Shown one piece after another: positions 1 to 12,689 of a stretch of 64,000 bases of DNA. The notes under the pieces were generated by a model. That model saw nothing but the letters and a program-made list of their open reading frames with translations, was not told the origin of the DNA and did not search any database. This DNA comes from Siphonodentalium dalli. Taxonomy: Eukaryota; Mollusca; Scaphopoda; Gadilida; Siphonodentaliidae. The DNA lies in contig CP136069.1 of NCBI GenBank assembly GCA_032622095.1, positions 13,500,450 to 13,564,449 on the forward strand, in the 5' to 3' direction. The translations under genes were made by a program, and so were the position numbers. How positions within the stretch are numbered: position 1 is the stretch's first letter; the number at the start of each line of letters is the position of its first letter.

Positions 1-1
1 G

Positions 2-1171
2 TCGGCTATCAATAATGCATCAGAAAACGTTTTGCCGCGTAAGAAATTTCAGAGACATTTGAAACCATTTTGGACTCCAAATCTGAGCAAACTGCACATT
101 GAAATGCAAAAGTACAGAAATAAATGGATAAACAATCGTAGACCGCGTGAAGTAAATGACATTAGTTACATTAACTATAAACACGCAAAGGCGCAATTCC
201 GTCGCGAGTATAGAAAAGGGTCAGAACAATTCATTAAGCAGCGTGACGACGAAATTGATAGAAGCGCACAATTAGATCAAGACACTTTCTTCAAATTATA
301 CAACTCAAAACGTTTTGCAACCAATCAAACATCCACTACATTTTTCAAGGAAAATGGCCAAACTTTCCGATCAACTCCAGAAATTGTCAATGCATGGTCT
401 AGCTATTTTGAGAATTTATATTCACCACTGACCAGTGAAAATTTTGACTCGGATCACTTTGAAATGGTCACCAAATATGTACAAGAAAAGCTATGCTCTG
501 CACATAATGGTCATAATATAACTGATGATGTTTTATTATTTCCAGTTAGTCGAAATGAATTATTGCCAGTGGTGAATACTCTCAGTCGCAATAAATCTCC
601 CGGTTATGATAATATTTACAATGAGAATATTATATATGGTGGCGATGGTCTAATCGAAAGCCTCTGTCAATTATTCTCAGCTCTATTGCGGCATGGTTAT
701 ATACCTGTTGCTGCCAAACGAGGTGTCATTATCACATTACATAAAGGAGGATCCAAGCCAAAACACTCGTTTGACAACTACAGGGCCATAACTCTAATGC
801 CTGCCTTATACACATTGCTGGAGAATATTTTACTGAATCGTATTGAGTTACATACACCGCATATCTTATCTGTTAGTCCTCTTCAGCACGGTTTTCAAAA
901 ACACATTAGTTCTAACATGACTTCTTATCTAACCCAGGAATGTATACATTTCAATGCTGAAAGAAATAAAAAATTGTACTGTTGCTTTCTAGATGTATGG
1001 AAAGCCTTTGATACGGTTTGGATAGACGGACTTATGTACAAACTGTATGAGAGGGGCCTAGCTGGAATTTCCTTCAAATTTGTGCACCAATTGCTATCCG
1101 ATGTTTATTGTAATGTGAGATATAACGATGCTACATCAAGATTAATCAAAATAGATCAAGGAACAAGGCAG
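2..1171 (+). pseudogene. LINE ORF2, linker and N-terminal part of reverse transcriptase
   Basis: This is the first part of an RNA-directed DNA polymerase that would copy the element's RNA at the target site. The frame enters from outside the window with no start codon. It contains the pre-RT linker (KPFWTPNL near 62-85), the RT fingers (NKSPGYDNIYNENI near 590-630 and NYRAITLMPALYTLLEN near 775-825), motif A FLDVWKAFDTVW at about 988-1023 with the catalytic Asp residues, and the start of motif B (QGTRQ, 1157-1171). At the G run 1171-1175 the frame is lost: motif B continues as GGICSP in the next frame. The open frame read straight on ends at 1219 in unrelated residues. One lost G explains the break. 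Confidence 0.85.
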
Positions 1172-2586
1172 GGGGAATCTGCTCACCTAAATTTTACATG
1201 GTCTACATTGACGAACTGATAAAATTACTATCAGAGTCAATATATGGCTTTCACATGGAATCAATTAATTGCACTTGTCCAACCCACGCAGACGACATGC
1301 TACTTCTATCACTAACTGAATGTGGTTTGAATTCACTTATTGATATGTGTGTGAGGTATAGCTATACATGGCGGTATAAGTATAATTCGTCTAAATCTGT
1401 AGCAATGGTGCTTAATGAGACAAGGAAGCAAGCCAATAAGTATAAACGCAAGTGGATCATGGGGTCTGAACACCTTAATGAAGTGGACAGTACAGTTCAT
1501 CTGGGAATCCCAATTGATAAGTATAAACAAACAAATCATTTTATTGAACATGTATGTGATAAACTGAGAAGCACTTTTCTTATGCTATCGAATTCTGGTT
1601 TGTATGCCTGAGGTCTAACTCCCCTGAGTTCCTCACTCATTTATAAATCAGTCGTCTTGCCAAGAGCATTGTTCGGTAAGGAACTTTTATGGAATCTATC
1701 CCAAAATGAAATTATGAAACTAGAGAGGACTCATAGATTTTGCATCAAAAGGATACAGGGATTTGAACCCAGGACCCGAACCGACATTGCTCTTGGCTTA
1801 CTTGGAATTCATTCACTAGAATTCTACATACATAAAAAGAAATTGTCACTATTATCATCACTGTGTAATGTCGAATGTAACAATCACAAAACTGTTAAAC
1901 AAGTTTTCCTCCATAGAATGTATGAATACATGCTTTTGCCTACCACTAGCTCATCGTGTTTCCATAACTATTTTTGTGACATAATGCAAATACTTGAACG
2001 ATATGATTTTTCGTACTACCTTAACCAATTTGCCACAGAGTCTTGTTTTCCGGACAAAAAATCATGGAAACAACTTTTTAACATCGGAATGGTAACATCA
2101 CACGATGATGCGTGGAAGTCAAGAACAAATTCTGACCCAAGTCTCTCACTCTTCAATAGAATACACACAGACTTATGTATATCTTATGTTTGGCGCCTAT
2201 GTAAATCGCATCCAGAAGACAAGACCATTTATCTAACGATTGGCAAATTGATAAGCCAAATAGGAATTAACAGAGAAATATCCTGTACGAATTGTGGTTC
2301 TACCACGTCCGATATTTTATCTCACATATTCATTGAGTGCACACCCATGTATTCATTTAGAAATGAGATGGAATATTTTATTATGGATGCACTTGGGATT
2401 AACGCCTACATAAAATACGATACGTTATCAAGAGAAGCCAAATTAAGTGTGCTCCTTGGGAACTTATCAGAAATTGACGGCGATCAATTGATTACAGATG
2501 ATGACATTCCAATTCAAATTTTCAAACATGTTGTAAAAATGTGGCAGGCTTATTATCTGTATGCTGGTATGACCGGTATTACTTAA
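1171..2586 (+). pseudogene. LINE ORF2, C-terminal part of reverse transcriptase plus zinc-finger tail
   Basis: This continues the same protein in the shifted frame. Motif B completes as GGICSP, followed by YIDELIKLL. Motif C reads HADD at 1285-1296 where the family has F/YADD, so the aromatic residue next to the catalytic pair is replaced. A TGA at 1609-1611 interrupts the frame, but homology resumes directly (SSLIYKSVVLPRALFGKELL). The tail contains the LERTHRFCIKRIQGF segment typical of this LINE group, then a C-x2-C-x9-H-x4-C finger (CTNCG...IEC, about 2284-2340). The stop is at 2584-2586. One frameshift and one nonsense codon make the copy inactive, though it is otherwise well preserved. 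Confidence 0.85.
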
Positions 2587-2765
2587 TATAGTGCAAGCTC
2601 GACATTCTTGTTATTCATACACTATATATCGACCAGTACACGTACCCTTCATGTTTACTTTATAGATATACACTAAACTACTGTAATCGAAGTAACATTT
2701 CGATGTATAGTTATATATCTCACTATACTTCACTTTTTATATGCGTAACCTTGTCGTGACGTCCA

Positions 2766-2767
<2 letters not shown>

Positions 2768-2816
<49 letters not shown>
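2768..2816. repeat. (TA)24 microsatellite
   Basis: About 49 bases of uninterrupted TA lie just past the LINE 3' region. It may be the LINE's 3' simple-repeat tail or an independent microsatellite. Confidence 0.95.
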
Positions 2817-2819
<3 letters not shown>

Positions 2820-3930
2820 ACCAATTCTGACAACCACATGATTTATATTATATATTAATCACACACGCCATATAAAGGCATTCAATATCCAATCATATAT
2901 GGCGTGAGTTGCGTATACGTGCGTCTGTGTATGTGGATGCGCGCGTCTCATTCTGTCGGATTCAGTGGCCAGTGGAATGACGATGCAAGTCGTTTGTCAT
3001 TCTTCTGGTTATTGGGAGATGACAGGATGTCGTGACCGATTGTAATGCGCGTCCAGATGCACGTGCGTACGCGAATACGCAAACGAAGGCGGTTGCGTTT
3101 GTGCCCTTATGTGTGCGTACCCACCCATATGGCGCTGGCAATTGCAATTGCTTGTAGCATTGCAATGCATGCAGTCATGCTGAACTGCTTTGATTTGGAC
3201 GGTAGATGCAGATAAGAGCGCAGACCCAACTCGAGAATTGTATTTATATGTAAATACTTTGATTTGTTGATACATGTATGACCGGTTGTATTATGTTCTT
3301 TATATACTATATTATAATTGTGTTCATATATACAATCTTCAGTAATGGAGGATAATTAAAGATATATATTTTGATTTTACCTATGATCTATTTCGGTGAG
3401 TTACACGGCCTTCTTATATATAATTAGTTGTCAACAGTAGTAACAGAATCGTTCACTTGATTGTGACTCAAAGCATGTCATTTGACATGAATGGCCAATG
3501 TGAACTGCGAAGACTGATTAAAAAAAAAATAATCATAATGGTCGACTGATTCAAAATGGCCGCCACTTTTAAAAAAAATGACCGCCACTATTTTTCACAA
3601 ATCCGCATTTTTGAGCTTGTATTCAACTTATACGAGCAACATTACCTTCATTCCTTATTCGAAAATTGCCGCCGCCTATCCAGAGGGGTTCAAATAGGTG
3701 AGACATGCCATTGATTGGTTCCTTTATATATTTAGATCAAACAAAGGGTGCTGTAAGTTGCCCCCCTCCAAGACGCATTAAATATTCACCACAAACCCCC
3801 ACACGATCCAATATGGACGGCGGTCAACTGCATTTGGATCGGGGTGTTTAGCGTGTCTTACACAGCACCTGTGTAATCTCTCTTTACTTGGAAACACGAC
3901 CCATTTTGGCAGCCTGATGGAGTCTATTGC
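2817..3930. other. Non-coding stretch, no gene seen
   Basis: Only short spurious frames are present. At 3640-3860 a segment with ATGG-CGG and GATCGGGGTG motifs resembles the hairpin element at 11.43-11.64 kb, so it is probably a degraded copy of that family. Confidence 0.5.
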
Positions 3931-3934
3931 ATCA

Positions 3935-6235
3935 TAATCCGTACTGACTGTCTGTGTTCTATATAAATTCAAAGGGGACCATCTAGATGGCAACAACGGG
4001 GTCTATCAGATGTAACTTTTTACGAGAAAGATAATGGCGCGGGTTAAATTTGTTTTAAGTGACGCCGTTGTTGTCAGGGGCAGAAACGGGGAGCGGCAGA
4101 AATATTTTTTGTCGCCGATTGCCACCAATCTAATACAGAATCATCCCCATGATATGAGGAATCTAATGATGTGGTTTAAATATGTCAAAATTGGCGCCGT
4201 TCGAGTCAGGGATACATGGAAGGGGAGAGGGGCACCAAAATTGTTTAAAATAATTTTAGCGCCGATTTCCACCAGATTGATACACATTCTTTTCCATGAT
4301 ACAAAGAATTTAAATGTGCGATTTAAAGACGCCAAATTAGTGTCGTTTTGATGAGAGATTGGTGGGGTAGGCACTAAATGTGATAATAATTGGTTTATTC
4401 GCCGATTGCCACCGAAATTATACAAAATCATCCCATGGTATGAGGACTCTAATGGTGTGACTTAAAGCTGCCAAAGTGGTGTCATTCGAGTCAGGGGTGC
4501 ACTGAAAGGGAGAAGGGCACCAACATTGATACACAATATTTAGCGCCAATTTCCACCAAATTGATACAAATTCTTATCAATGATAGGAGGAATCTAATCG
4601 TGTGATTTAAAGACGCCATATTGGTGCTGTTTTGTGATATACGGGGGAGTGGTGAGGTCACTAGATTTGACAACAATTTGTTTAGTCGCCGATTAGCACC
4701 AAACTTATAAATATTTATCTCCATGATATCAGGAGTATAATTGTGTGGTTTACATATGTCATAGGTCGGGTCATTGGAGTCATGGGTACATAGAGGGTGA
4801 GAGTGAAACAAAATTGATAATCAATATGTTTCATGCCGATTTCCAACATAGTCTTCTCCGTGATACGAGGAATCTAATCGTGTGTTTTAAATACGCCAAA
4901 TTGGTGCCGTCTTGGGTGAGAGATATGGGGACCCTAAATTTAATACGAATTTGTATACTAGCCAATTTTCAGCAATTTCATAATTAATCATCTGCACAAT
5001 GAGTCAAAGTGTGTGGTTTAATGATTTCAAAAGTCGCGCTGCTTGATTCTGAGATAGGGAAGGGAGGGTCACCAAAATTGATAAAAATATGTTAATGCCA
5101 ATTACCATCAAAATCATAACGTTCTCCTCAAATGATAAGAGGAATCAGATCGCGTGTGTTAAAGACGCCACATGTGGTGCCTAGATATATCTGCGAATAT
5201 ATGTCTGTCTGTATGTATATGTAACTTCACGGGGTACAATCGAGATGGCACTGAGGCGGTCTAACATGATAACTTTGTTTAAGGAAGATAATGGTGTGAG
5301 TTAAAATATTCTAAAGTGACTGTTTGTGTCCACAAAACAAAATGATGAACTAGATTTTGTCGCCGATTTCCACCAAACTTATACATGATCACCTCCATGA
5401 TATGGCTACGTTCGAGTCAGGGGTGCTGGGGCACCAACAATTGATTTCAAAAACTGTTTTTAGCACACATTTCCACCGAATTGATATATTATTCTTCTCC
5501 ATGATACAAGGAATATAATCGGGTTATTTTAAGACGTCAAATTGGTGCCGTGTGTGTGAGAGATGGGGGGGGTTATAACTATGATAATAATTTGTTTAAT
5601 TGCCGATTGCCGCCAAACTTATATATAATCATCTCCATTATAGCATGCACGCGTGAGTCCAATAGACGTGGTTTAGATATATGTAAAAAGTGGCTCCGTT
5701 CAAGTCACCAAGTTGCACCAAAGCTGATACAAATATATTTAACACTAATTTCCACCAAATTCATGCACGTTCTTCTCTAATGATACGAATAATTAAATCA
5801 CATTTGGTGTCGTTTTGGGTCATTGGTGGCGAGAGGATATGCACTAGCATTGAGAAGCTTGTTCTATTCGCCAATATCCTCCGAAGTTATATGTCTAGTC
5901 ATCTCCCATGCCATCTCCATATCGCACTAAGGAGTATTTGGCGTTCAAATGTCACGATTTCGACAAATGGTGACCGAATTAAGTCACTTGAACAATTATG
6001 TCTTCTGAACTGTCATATAATCAGCTAGCAAAACAGATATATAGAAAAAAGCATTAAACGTATATGTATCATTCTATTTAAGAGGTACATATATTCTTGA
6101 AAACTAAGAGACATTGAGCCGTCAGAGGATTGTATATTAGAATGGCTCATGTCTATAGTATAACACATTTGAGTCTGTCCCATTCAATATAGTTTCTACA
6201 AAAAAGTTACAATTTTTCAAGTGATATGGAAATGT
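3935..6235 (+). repeat. ~142-bp tandem repeat block, Helitron-like copy 1
   Basis: A block of about a dozen degenerate ~142-bp units starts near 4114, 4261, 4401, 4545, 4688, 4835 and 4961 and continues to about 5870. Two alternating unit types are visible: one with GCCGATTGCCACCAAACTTA, the other with GCCGATTTCCACCAAATTGA, giving a ~285-bp dimer. The block is preceded by a CTGTCTGTGTTCTATA leader at about 3945. A second leader-like segment lies at 5195-5290. The same organisation recurs at 22.83-24.65 kb (plus) and 37.06-38.2 kb (minus). Short ORFs inside are repeat by-products. Confidence 0.8.
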
Positions 6236-6329
6236 ATAGAATAGTCCATGAGACAGGCTCCCCAAAAATGAAAAATGGTAACAATTTGGTGGGCAAATTC
6301 TACCAAAGGTTTTCACAAAGCTCATAATC

Positions 6330-7530
6330 TGAAGTTTATGTCAGTGCTGGGGCATACTGGGGCAGTGTAGCTTAGTGTGTTTCCATGGCAACGGAGAGTA
6401 TTTTTGGCCGATATACAAAATATGCCTATAATGGTCTATACCAAGAAAGTTTAATGCGGTAACTCTATGTTGGCATTGATATGGGGTGCTAACGTTGTGG
6501 GGATTTCATTTGACGATTTCTGAAGATTTCACATATATAGGTCAAGGTCATATACAAAGGTCAAGGTCATTGACTAAAATGTTGGCTTTTTCATATCGGG
6601 TCATACATTTTCTACCCAGTGAGTTTGTATATCAGTTTTGAATACGTTATCTTTACTCGGAAATAATCTAGAGCATACAGGCTACAATGAGAACTGTGTT
6701 ATTGTTGCAACCGATAAGGTAGTCTTGAGATATAGGCCTCTAAACTTTGTGGGCCATTTTCCAAAATGGGTCAAAAACATTTATTTCCCAAGATATCCTG
6801 ATTTTGTGTATATTATAGAGTTATTTACTTATCTGGGGTCCTTTAAGGGTTGAATTGTGAATATATTGACTAAAGCATGAAACTTATACAAATATATGTA
6901 GTTAGTTATAGGGAAAACTTTTTGGAGGACGTGCCCATATGGGGGGGGGGACCAATGTCGTTATAAATTCAGGTTTCCATGACAACGGCACCATATATTT
7001 GAATACAAATTAAAAAAAATTATGTTAACTCATAGATAACTCATTAATGGTCTGGGCCACTAAGACATATAGGGTAAAGGTCAAGGTAAAGGTTATTGGG
7101 GAAAATGTGATAATTTGGGCAATTTGTTTGTCAGTTGTTTCATATTCTGCTACCCTTAGTGCGTTAGCCATGGAAGTTAATCCCCAACATAATGCAAACA
7201 CACTAGGGTCCAATCACCACGTTCAATTTGGTATATGGCACATTTTAATCACATTTTAATCTGAATTTTAAGTACTACCTTGTTATTGTAATTGTGACAG
7301 TACATAAGGCGCGATGCATTACCATCAAGACCAAAATAACTGCAATTTTGTGACTTTAGTAACTAAAGCATGTAACTTCACATATGTGTTGCGTAGTTAT
7401 AATGGACACTTTTTGGACGGAGTTCCCAGTGAGAGGTCAAACACGATACTGAACTTAACTGTTTCTTGGTTACAGTGGAAACTTTTTAGAGGGGGTGCCA
7501 AGATGAGGGGTCATATATCCAGGTAAAATA
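6330..7530. repeat. Dispersed repeat, inverted copy at 28.5-29.2 kb
   Basis: This segment, with TTTCCATGGCAACGGAGAG, AGGTCAAGGTCAT and CATTTTCCAAAATGGGTCA, matches the reverse complement of about 28500-29170 with many substitutions. Related pieces with AAAGCATGAAACTT recur near 7360 and 9270. No coding signal is seen. Confidence 0.6.
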
Positions 7531-7797
7531 TAGTTCCTATGTCAATGACATTAACTATTTGGGGAACAGTTAAAAAAGCAAAAGCTTACAGTTGACAATC
7601 TGACGAGCCTTGTGTTTATACAAATACAAAAGTCACGATCAAACCCGACTTAAGGGGTTGCGACACCTGAGCTATCTCAGGAAGTGGAAAGTCCAGACGG
7701 ACCTACATATACATATAGTTAATTGTTAAACCACCTGAAATAATGTATGCTACCTGAGATCACGTCAAGCATATTATATAACAATAAAAAATGTCAC

Positions 7798-8365
7798 AAA
7801 GTTGACTTTAATCATCTTTTAGAAGGGAAAGTTTTCGGGGAGGGTTCTCCGCAAGTATACAAAATTATTGGAAATGAATAATTGCCATAAACAGTACATG
7901 ATCTGAACTAGTAAACGGGTCGAATGACTATTTACTAGAGAGCAATACTGCTTCAATAATTTTAACATAATGTTAGCTGTGTGCTGGAAAATTGAGAGCA
8001 GCCATTTGGAACAACAGTTACATTCAATAATCAGTGAATACAGTGTCGGTATGCAAGCCATGCACCCAAGCAGGGAGCAATCAACTGTAAATGGGCCACA
8101 ATATTAGAGAAAGCTGTGAGTTGGGGAATTTGCGATGGATATATGACCTAAAACTATCAAAGCCCACATAACAGGTTTATATCAGTTCTTGCAAAATTAA
8201 TGATTACAATGTTCCAGCACACAACTAACATGTTAACATTGCTGAAGCAGTATTGGTCTCTATTGATTAGTCATTCGAGTCTTTTACTAGTTCGGATCAG
8301 ATACTTTTTATGGCAGTTTATTCATTTCCAATAAATTGTTACATCAACTTGAAAAAGTCAAATTT
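7798..8365. repeat. Degenerate inverted repeat (hairpin, MITE-like)
   Basis: The left arm (about 7798-8010) and right arm (about 8195-8365) are reverse complements at roughly 80%. Shared landmarks are TTATTGGAAATGAATAA, GAACTAGTAAA and CAATACTGCTTCA. No protein is encoded. It could be a decayed hairpin transposon. Confidence 0.65.
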
Positions 8366-8439
8366 TAACTATAATATTGCCATGGGTTGGTCGTGCATCA
8401 GTGTTTTCGTCAACATATCCTTTAGCAAACCCATCAGGT

Positions 8440-8890
8440 CACATCTCTCATCCGATCATCACCAAACTTCATATGGATCTTCGATGTGACATCCAGATGG
8501 GAGTCATCAATATTTTCTGAAATTTGTTAAAAACATGGCCGCAAGCAGCCATTTGGATTTTACTCTTTGTATGACTAAATCCCGTTGGTACACCCTACTA
8601 ACGACACCCTACTTGTCCGATCGTCACTTAACTTCACATGGATCTTCGTGATGGCCACAAGTTTGGAGTAATCTAATTTTTTCAAATTTCATTTTACAAA
8701 CATGCCACCGGCAGCCATTTTGGATTTTACTCTTTGCATTACTAAATCCTTTAGCACACACTACCGTCCACTTCCCTCATCCGATCATCACCAAACTTCA
8801 TATTTATCTTGATGTTAATTTACCAGATCTATCAAATGTTTTTGAATTTCATTGGAAAAAATGAACACCAGCGGCCATATTGGATTTTAC
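8440..8890 (+). repeat. ~165-bp tandem repeat, three copies
   Basis: Units carry CCGATCATCACCAAACTTCA at about 8451, CCGATCGTCAC at about 8619 and CCGATCATCACC at about 8779. Each is followed by a GCCATTTTGGATTTTACT segment. Copies are diverged, so the array is old. Confidence 0.75.
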
Positions 8891-9647
8891 TTTATATTTA
8901 TTTCTTCATGTTGATATCTAGTACTTAGACATTTCAACTTGCCACATACATAATCGTTCCATTGACTGTAACACGTGAAATTATCCCCTCTCCAAGTTGA
9001 GCTGCAGTGTCATTGACCCTTTTATTAATTTGTTTTCTTCAAATATTTGATACCGTTGCCATGGACACCTGATTTTATCACGACACAGGACCCCCCCACC
9101 AGGGAGAGCACCCCTTCCAAAATGTGTTCCTTTTAACTAAGCATCATATATTTGAAATGTCATCCTTTAGTCACTAAAGCCACGATTCAACCCTTAAGGG
9201 ACCCCACTATAAGTATCTAACTCTACACTATACACTAGTCCGGCCGCTTGGTGTCAAACTTACACAACTTATGATAAAAGCATGAAACTTGGCACATAAT
9301 TATTTTCCTTGTACCACACTGATCATTTTCAGATATAGGGCCCATCTAGATGGGACTCTCCTCAGCAACGGTTGCTAGGCAACTGCCCGAAATCATAAAA
9401 TGTCTGTTATGGGGATGGTTTACAACATTTAAACTATAGGGTGGTATTCACCGGCTGGGTTTATAATATAGTCCAGGTAGTTTTACGAGGCGACGCTCAA
9501 TGCGAAGCTATCGGCGGACATCGATGGGAAGACATCGCCGCGCGGTATAGGATTATCCAATCAAGGTGATTGGCGGCAATCATAGATTGACCACCGGTCA
9601 CATAAAACATGCTGCGCGTAACAGTACACGTTTGGTTCCTTTCAATC
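8891..9647. other. Non-coding, fragments of dispersed repeats
   Basis: Segment 9240-9400 (GGTTGCTAGGCAACTGCC) is the reverse complement of about 28520-28680. Nothing else is recognisable. Confidence 0.5.
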
Positions 9648-9941
9648 ATGAGTAACCTAGGGACAGGAAGGGGTGCTAAATACACAGCCGACGAACGAAA
9701 CACTGTTTTGGCATTGTGCAGAGAAGCATAAAAATCCTAGAGAATAAAGATACCGGCACCATCCACCAGCGCCGGACAAATTATGTCTGGAAAGAAATTT
9801 CTTTGGAAATGGCAGGGAAATTTCCAAATAGAGCCAAAAGACCGAAAAAAAGATTTGAAAGTGCTGTGGAAGCGGATGAAGATTAAGACAAAGAAAGAAA
9901 AACAGACCACGGACCAGGTGGAACAGGAGGGTGACCTCTAA
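9648..9941 (+). pseudogene. Myb/SANT-like DNA-binding domain protein, broken
   Basis: Starting at the ATG at 9648, the frame reads a Myb/SANT-like N-terminus (KYTADERNTVLALCREA) and hits TAA at 9729. The homology goes on in another frame (KILENKDTGTIHQRRTNYVW, then KEISLEMAGKF). It shifts again in the A7 run at 9845-9851 to end with a basic helix (DLKVLWKRMKIKTKKEK) and a stop at 9941. The pattern of a Trp-rich three-helix domain with a K-rich tail fits the Myb/SANT-like proteins that accompany PIF/Harbinger transposases or their domesticated relatives. No transposase lies nearby. At least two frame lesions make it a pseudogene. The parent family is inferred from the motif layout, not from a search. 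Confidence 0.65.
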
Positions 9942-10870
9942 ATGTGCGTTATTAGCGATGACACCGCTAGAATTCTTTATTTTTTGCCTGAAGAGTTTCT
10001 GGATATAACCAATGAGTACGACGACAACCAGCCAGACACAATAGCAAGTGAGCAATTTTCAACCAAACCTTATATGTAGTATATTGAATGTAAATATGTC
10101 CGTCCATTCGAAATGGGTCCAACATTATAGGAACTAATGTGGTGCCAACGATCGGACATCTTAAGCATCATGAGGGAATGTGTATGGGTGTGGCTAGCGG
10201 GTCTCCGGTGTTGGGGGGGGTCCAAATGTTCAACCCCCCCCCATCAGGGGACCAGGACCAATGTTTGATCGATGCGGATGGAGAAAATAATTTAATCTGA
10301 ACTTGAAAACAGCAACATCCTAGTAATCTAAACCTTCCCACCTGATGTAAATTTCCAATCTGACACTCCCTAATATCCAACTGATGGTCATTTCAGTCCA
10401 ATATCTTGATAAAAAAAGTAGGCAAATGTGTGACGTATGGTGTGACAACAACAAATTCCCCATTAATTATAGTTGTGAAAATCGAATTATGAAAACAAAA
10501 TTCAATTCGTTATAAGTCAAGGGTGGTACCAGATGGGTTTTGGGGTATCGGGGTTGGAGGTAGTTAAAGTCCCCCGTCGGGGAGGGTTGCAATCTGCAAT
10601 GGCTAATCCTGTATAGCTCCCCTCGTCCCTCTCTTGATGGGACTGGTAACCCATGAGTCGGGCAATCCGGCGCCTCCCCATGCGTTATGTCATAATGAAG
10701 ATAACATTTTGGTGATCCCCATGTGCCATCGAAACTGAATGTGTTGTGACACTACGATATACCATATAGTGATTGAAACAATAAGCCATAACTAAAACTA
10801 ATAGTATGGGCTAATGCATATTTCTTATCTAAGTTTAGTACCACACAATTGCACTTCAGTTAGACACATT
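9942..10870. other. Non-coding stretch, no gene seen
   Basis: There are no convincing reading frames on either strand. A GC-richer patch lies at 10540-10690, and G and C homopolymer runs at 10210-10245. Confidence 0.5.
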
Positions 10871-10872
10871 AA

Positions 10873-11207
10873 TATGAAAGGAACTCAATCCGATCAGACG
10901 CTCATAAATTACTATTTCTTTGGCTTTGGGGCTAAAAAATATTTGATTCGAGTCGAGGAACCCACCCATCAATGCTCAGAGTGATCAGATATCGATGTTT
11001 GAAGTTTGCTATTTCTATTGTTTGTGGACCAGAAGTACGCGGTCGAACGTACGATGGTGCGGATGAAGATGGATATCCAAGAGTTATCACTCTGAGCTTT
11101 CATGGGTGGGTTCCTTGACTCGAATCAAATATTTTTTACACCCGACGCCAAAGAAATAGTAATGTAGGAGCGTCTGATCGGATTGAGTACCTTTAAATTG
11201 GTAAAAA
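10873..11207. mobile_element. MITE-like element with ~115-bp terminal inverted repeats
   Basis: The left arm at about 10876-10990 and the right arm at about 11083-11203 are reverse complements at ~90% (CAATCCGATCAGACGCTC, ACTATTTCTTTGGC, AATATTTGATTCGAGTC, GGAACCCACCCAT). They are separated by ~90 bp of unique sequence. Its small size and lack of a gene fit a non-autonomous DNA transposon. Flanks contain TTAA-like sequence, but a clear target duplication is not established. Confidence 0.75.
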
Positions 11208-11424
11208 ATTATAAGCTTTTAATTTTAGAATTAAGTGATACAAACTCCGCTCACCGAATAACACCCTAAAGGTAAAACTACATTCATGCTATTTAAACTG
11301 ATTTGTTTTAAAACGGACATGGCTCATTCGAGCTTCAAGATTTTGATATACCCACTTCATATGTTCTAAAAATACTCCATGGCCACAGCCATTTTCCAGC
11401 CCTTGACCGATTAATTTAAACAAA

Positions 11425-11645
11425 GTGTGTTGTAGCTAGGGTCGCCCAAACCACTCTAAAACCACCCCATACACACCCCACCCGATCCAAAATGGCCGCC
11501 GCCTTTGTTTGGCCTATATCGGTCAAGGCCTACATATATATATGGCGTCCTATTTGAACCCATTCAGATGGCGTTCATTTTGGATCGGGGTGGGGTGTGT
11601 GGAAAGAATGTATTGGGGTGGTCATTCTACAACATCATTTGTTTG
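11425..11645. repeat. Hairpin-forming inverted repeat
   Basis: CACACCCCACCCGATCCAAA (about 11474-11493) pairs with TTTTGGATCGGGGTGGGGTG further right. The AAACCACTC and GGGGTGGTC ends also pair, with a CGCC-rich middle. A diverged relative lies at 3640-3860. Confidence 0.65.
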
Positions 11646-12685
11646 ACATAAATACACAACTTTTCGAATAAAGAATGGAAATTAAAAATGATAACTCCAT
11701 AGACATAGAATTTATAGTTAGAAGCAAATATTGGGTTCAAGTGGGTTTGATCTGTCCCTTAAAATTCTTCTGAGACGTTGTCTTCTTGGTTCTTCATTTT
11801 CACGCTGTGCTAATTCAAAAACCTCAATAATGTCATCGAAACTCATTCTGCAGATGTGTAAACGCCAGCATGAGTCTCCATACAATTATACCCCAAAAAT
11901 ATACCGCTATACATGCTGATTGTGGCCGGTGAGTGTTCACGAATTAGTCGTGAGACGGTGTCCATTGACAAGTGACAAATCTGATAGATTGGATCAATCA
12001 CATTACCAACAGCGTGTCTCGTTGGCCCTAAAGCCAAGATACCTTTGCGTTCAGCCACTACCAAATAAACTACCTGGTTTATAAAATAGTCTCGCTTGGT
12101 GAATACCACCCCTATAGTTTATTGGAGGTTTAGTTGTATGATAACGTGCAATGGTTTGTGACATGATTTTATATCATGTTGTCCATAACAAGCATTGCTA
12201 TGCAACTACCGAACAAGAAAATGTATTGTTTTACTCTTCTCAGTGACATGTTTATGCCTTCTCGGTGACGTTTCGAGGCTAAACCTCACAAGTTAGTCTA
12301 CAGGACATTTAACATGTGTCTACACATTAGGTAGTGTATACTGTATACGGATATATAGTTACTAGGGATAGCAGGTGGTAACCCACTGCTAGGGACCCAC
12401 CCTAAATTTTTTTATAAATCTTCAGTAGTCATGACACTTTGTAAATCACTAAACGCCTGGCGAAAATACTTAACACAATGTGTACTACCACGGAATCGAT
12501 AGTTATATGGTTTTCATCGCACATACATTCATTGTCTCTTTAGCAATGGTTGCTAGGTAACTACAACCCACTAAAATAATCCAATTGACAATATGTGGTC
12601 ATATTTACAAAATTACAATTATTTCAGGTAAACTACATTTGTTCAGCTGATTCCAATGAAGATTATTGGACTTAGAATTATTTAT
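11646..12685. other. Non-coding stretch, no gene seen
   Basis: Only short random frames are present. I see no repeat structure strong enough to name. Confidence 0.5.
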
Positions 12686-12689
12686 GCCC

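Larger units (their letters stand above)
1..2760 (+). mobile_element. Non-LTR retrotransposon (LINE), 5' cut by window edge
   Basis: This is a LINE of the Jockey/CR1 general type; I cannot name the clade. The reading frame is open at the first base of the window, so the upstream part of ORF2, where an endonuclease would lie, is outside. What is present is the linker before the reverse transcriptase, the whole RT region and the C-terminal zinc-finger region. Two lesions break it: a one-base frameshift in a G run at 1171-1175 and an in-frame TGA at 1609-1611. A short AT-rich 3' region follows the stop at 2586 and runs into a TA microsatellite. The exact 3' end is not visible; 2760 is an estimate. 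Confidence 0.85.

Noticed and set aside
1198-1219. Large deletion inside the LINE RT at motif B
   Set aside because: The second frame read from 1171 continues motif B without a gap, so only one base is lost.
4034-5780. Several 76-112 codon frames in the 3.9-6.2 kb block
   Set aside because: They come from the 142-bp repeat units, and equivalent frames appear in the other two copies of the block.
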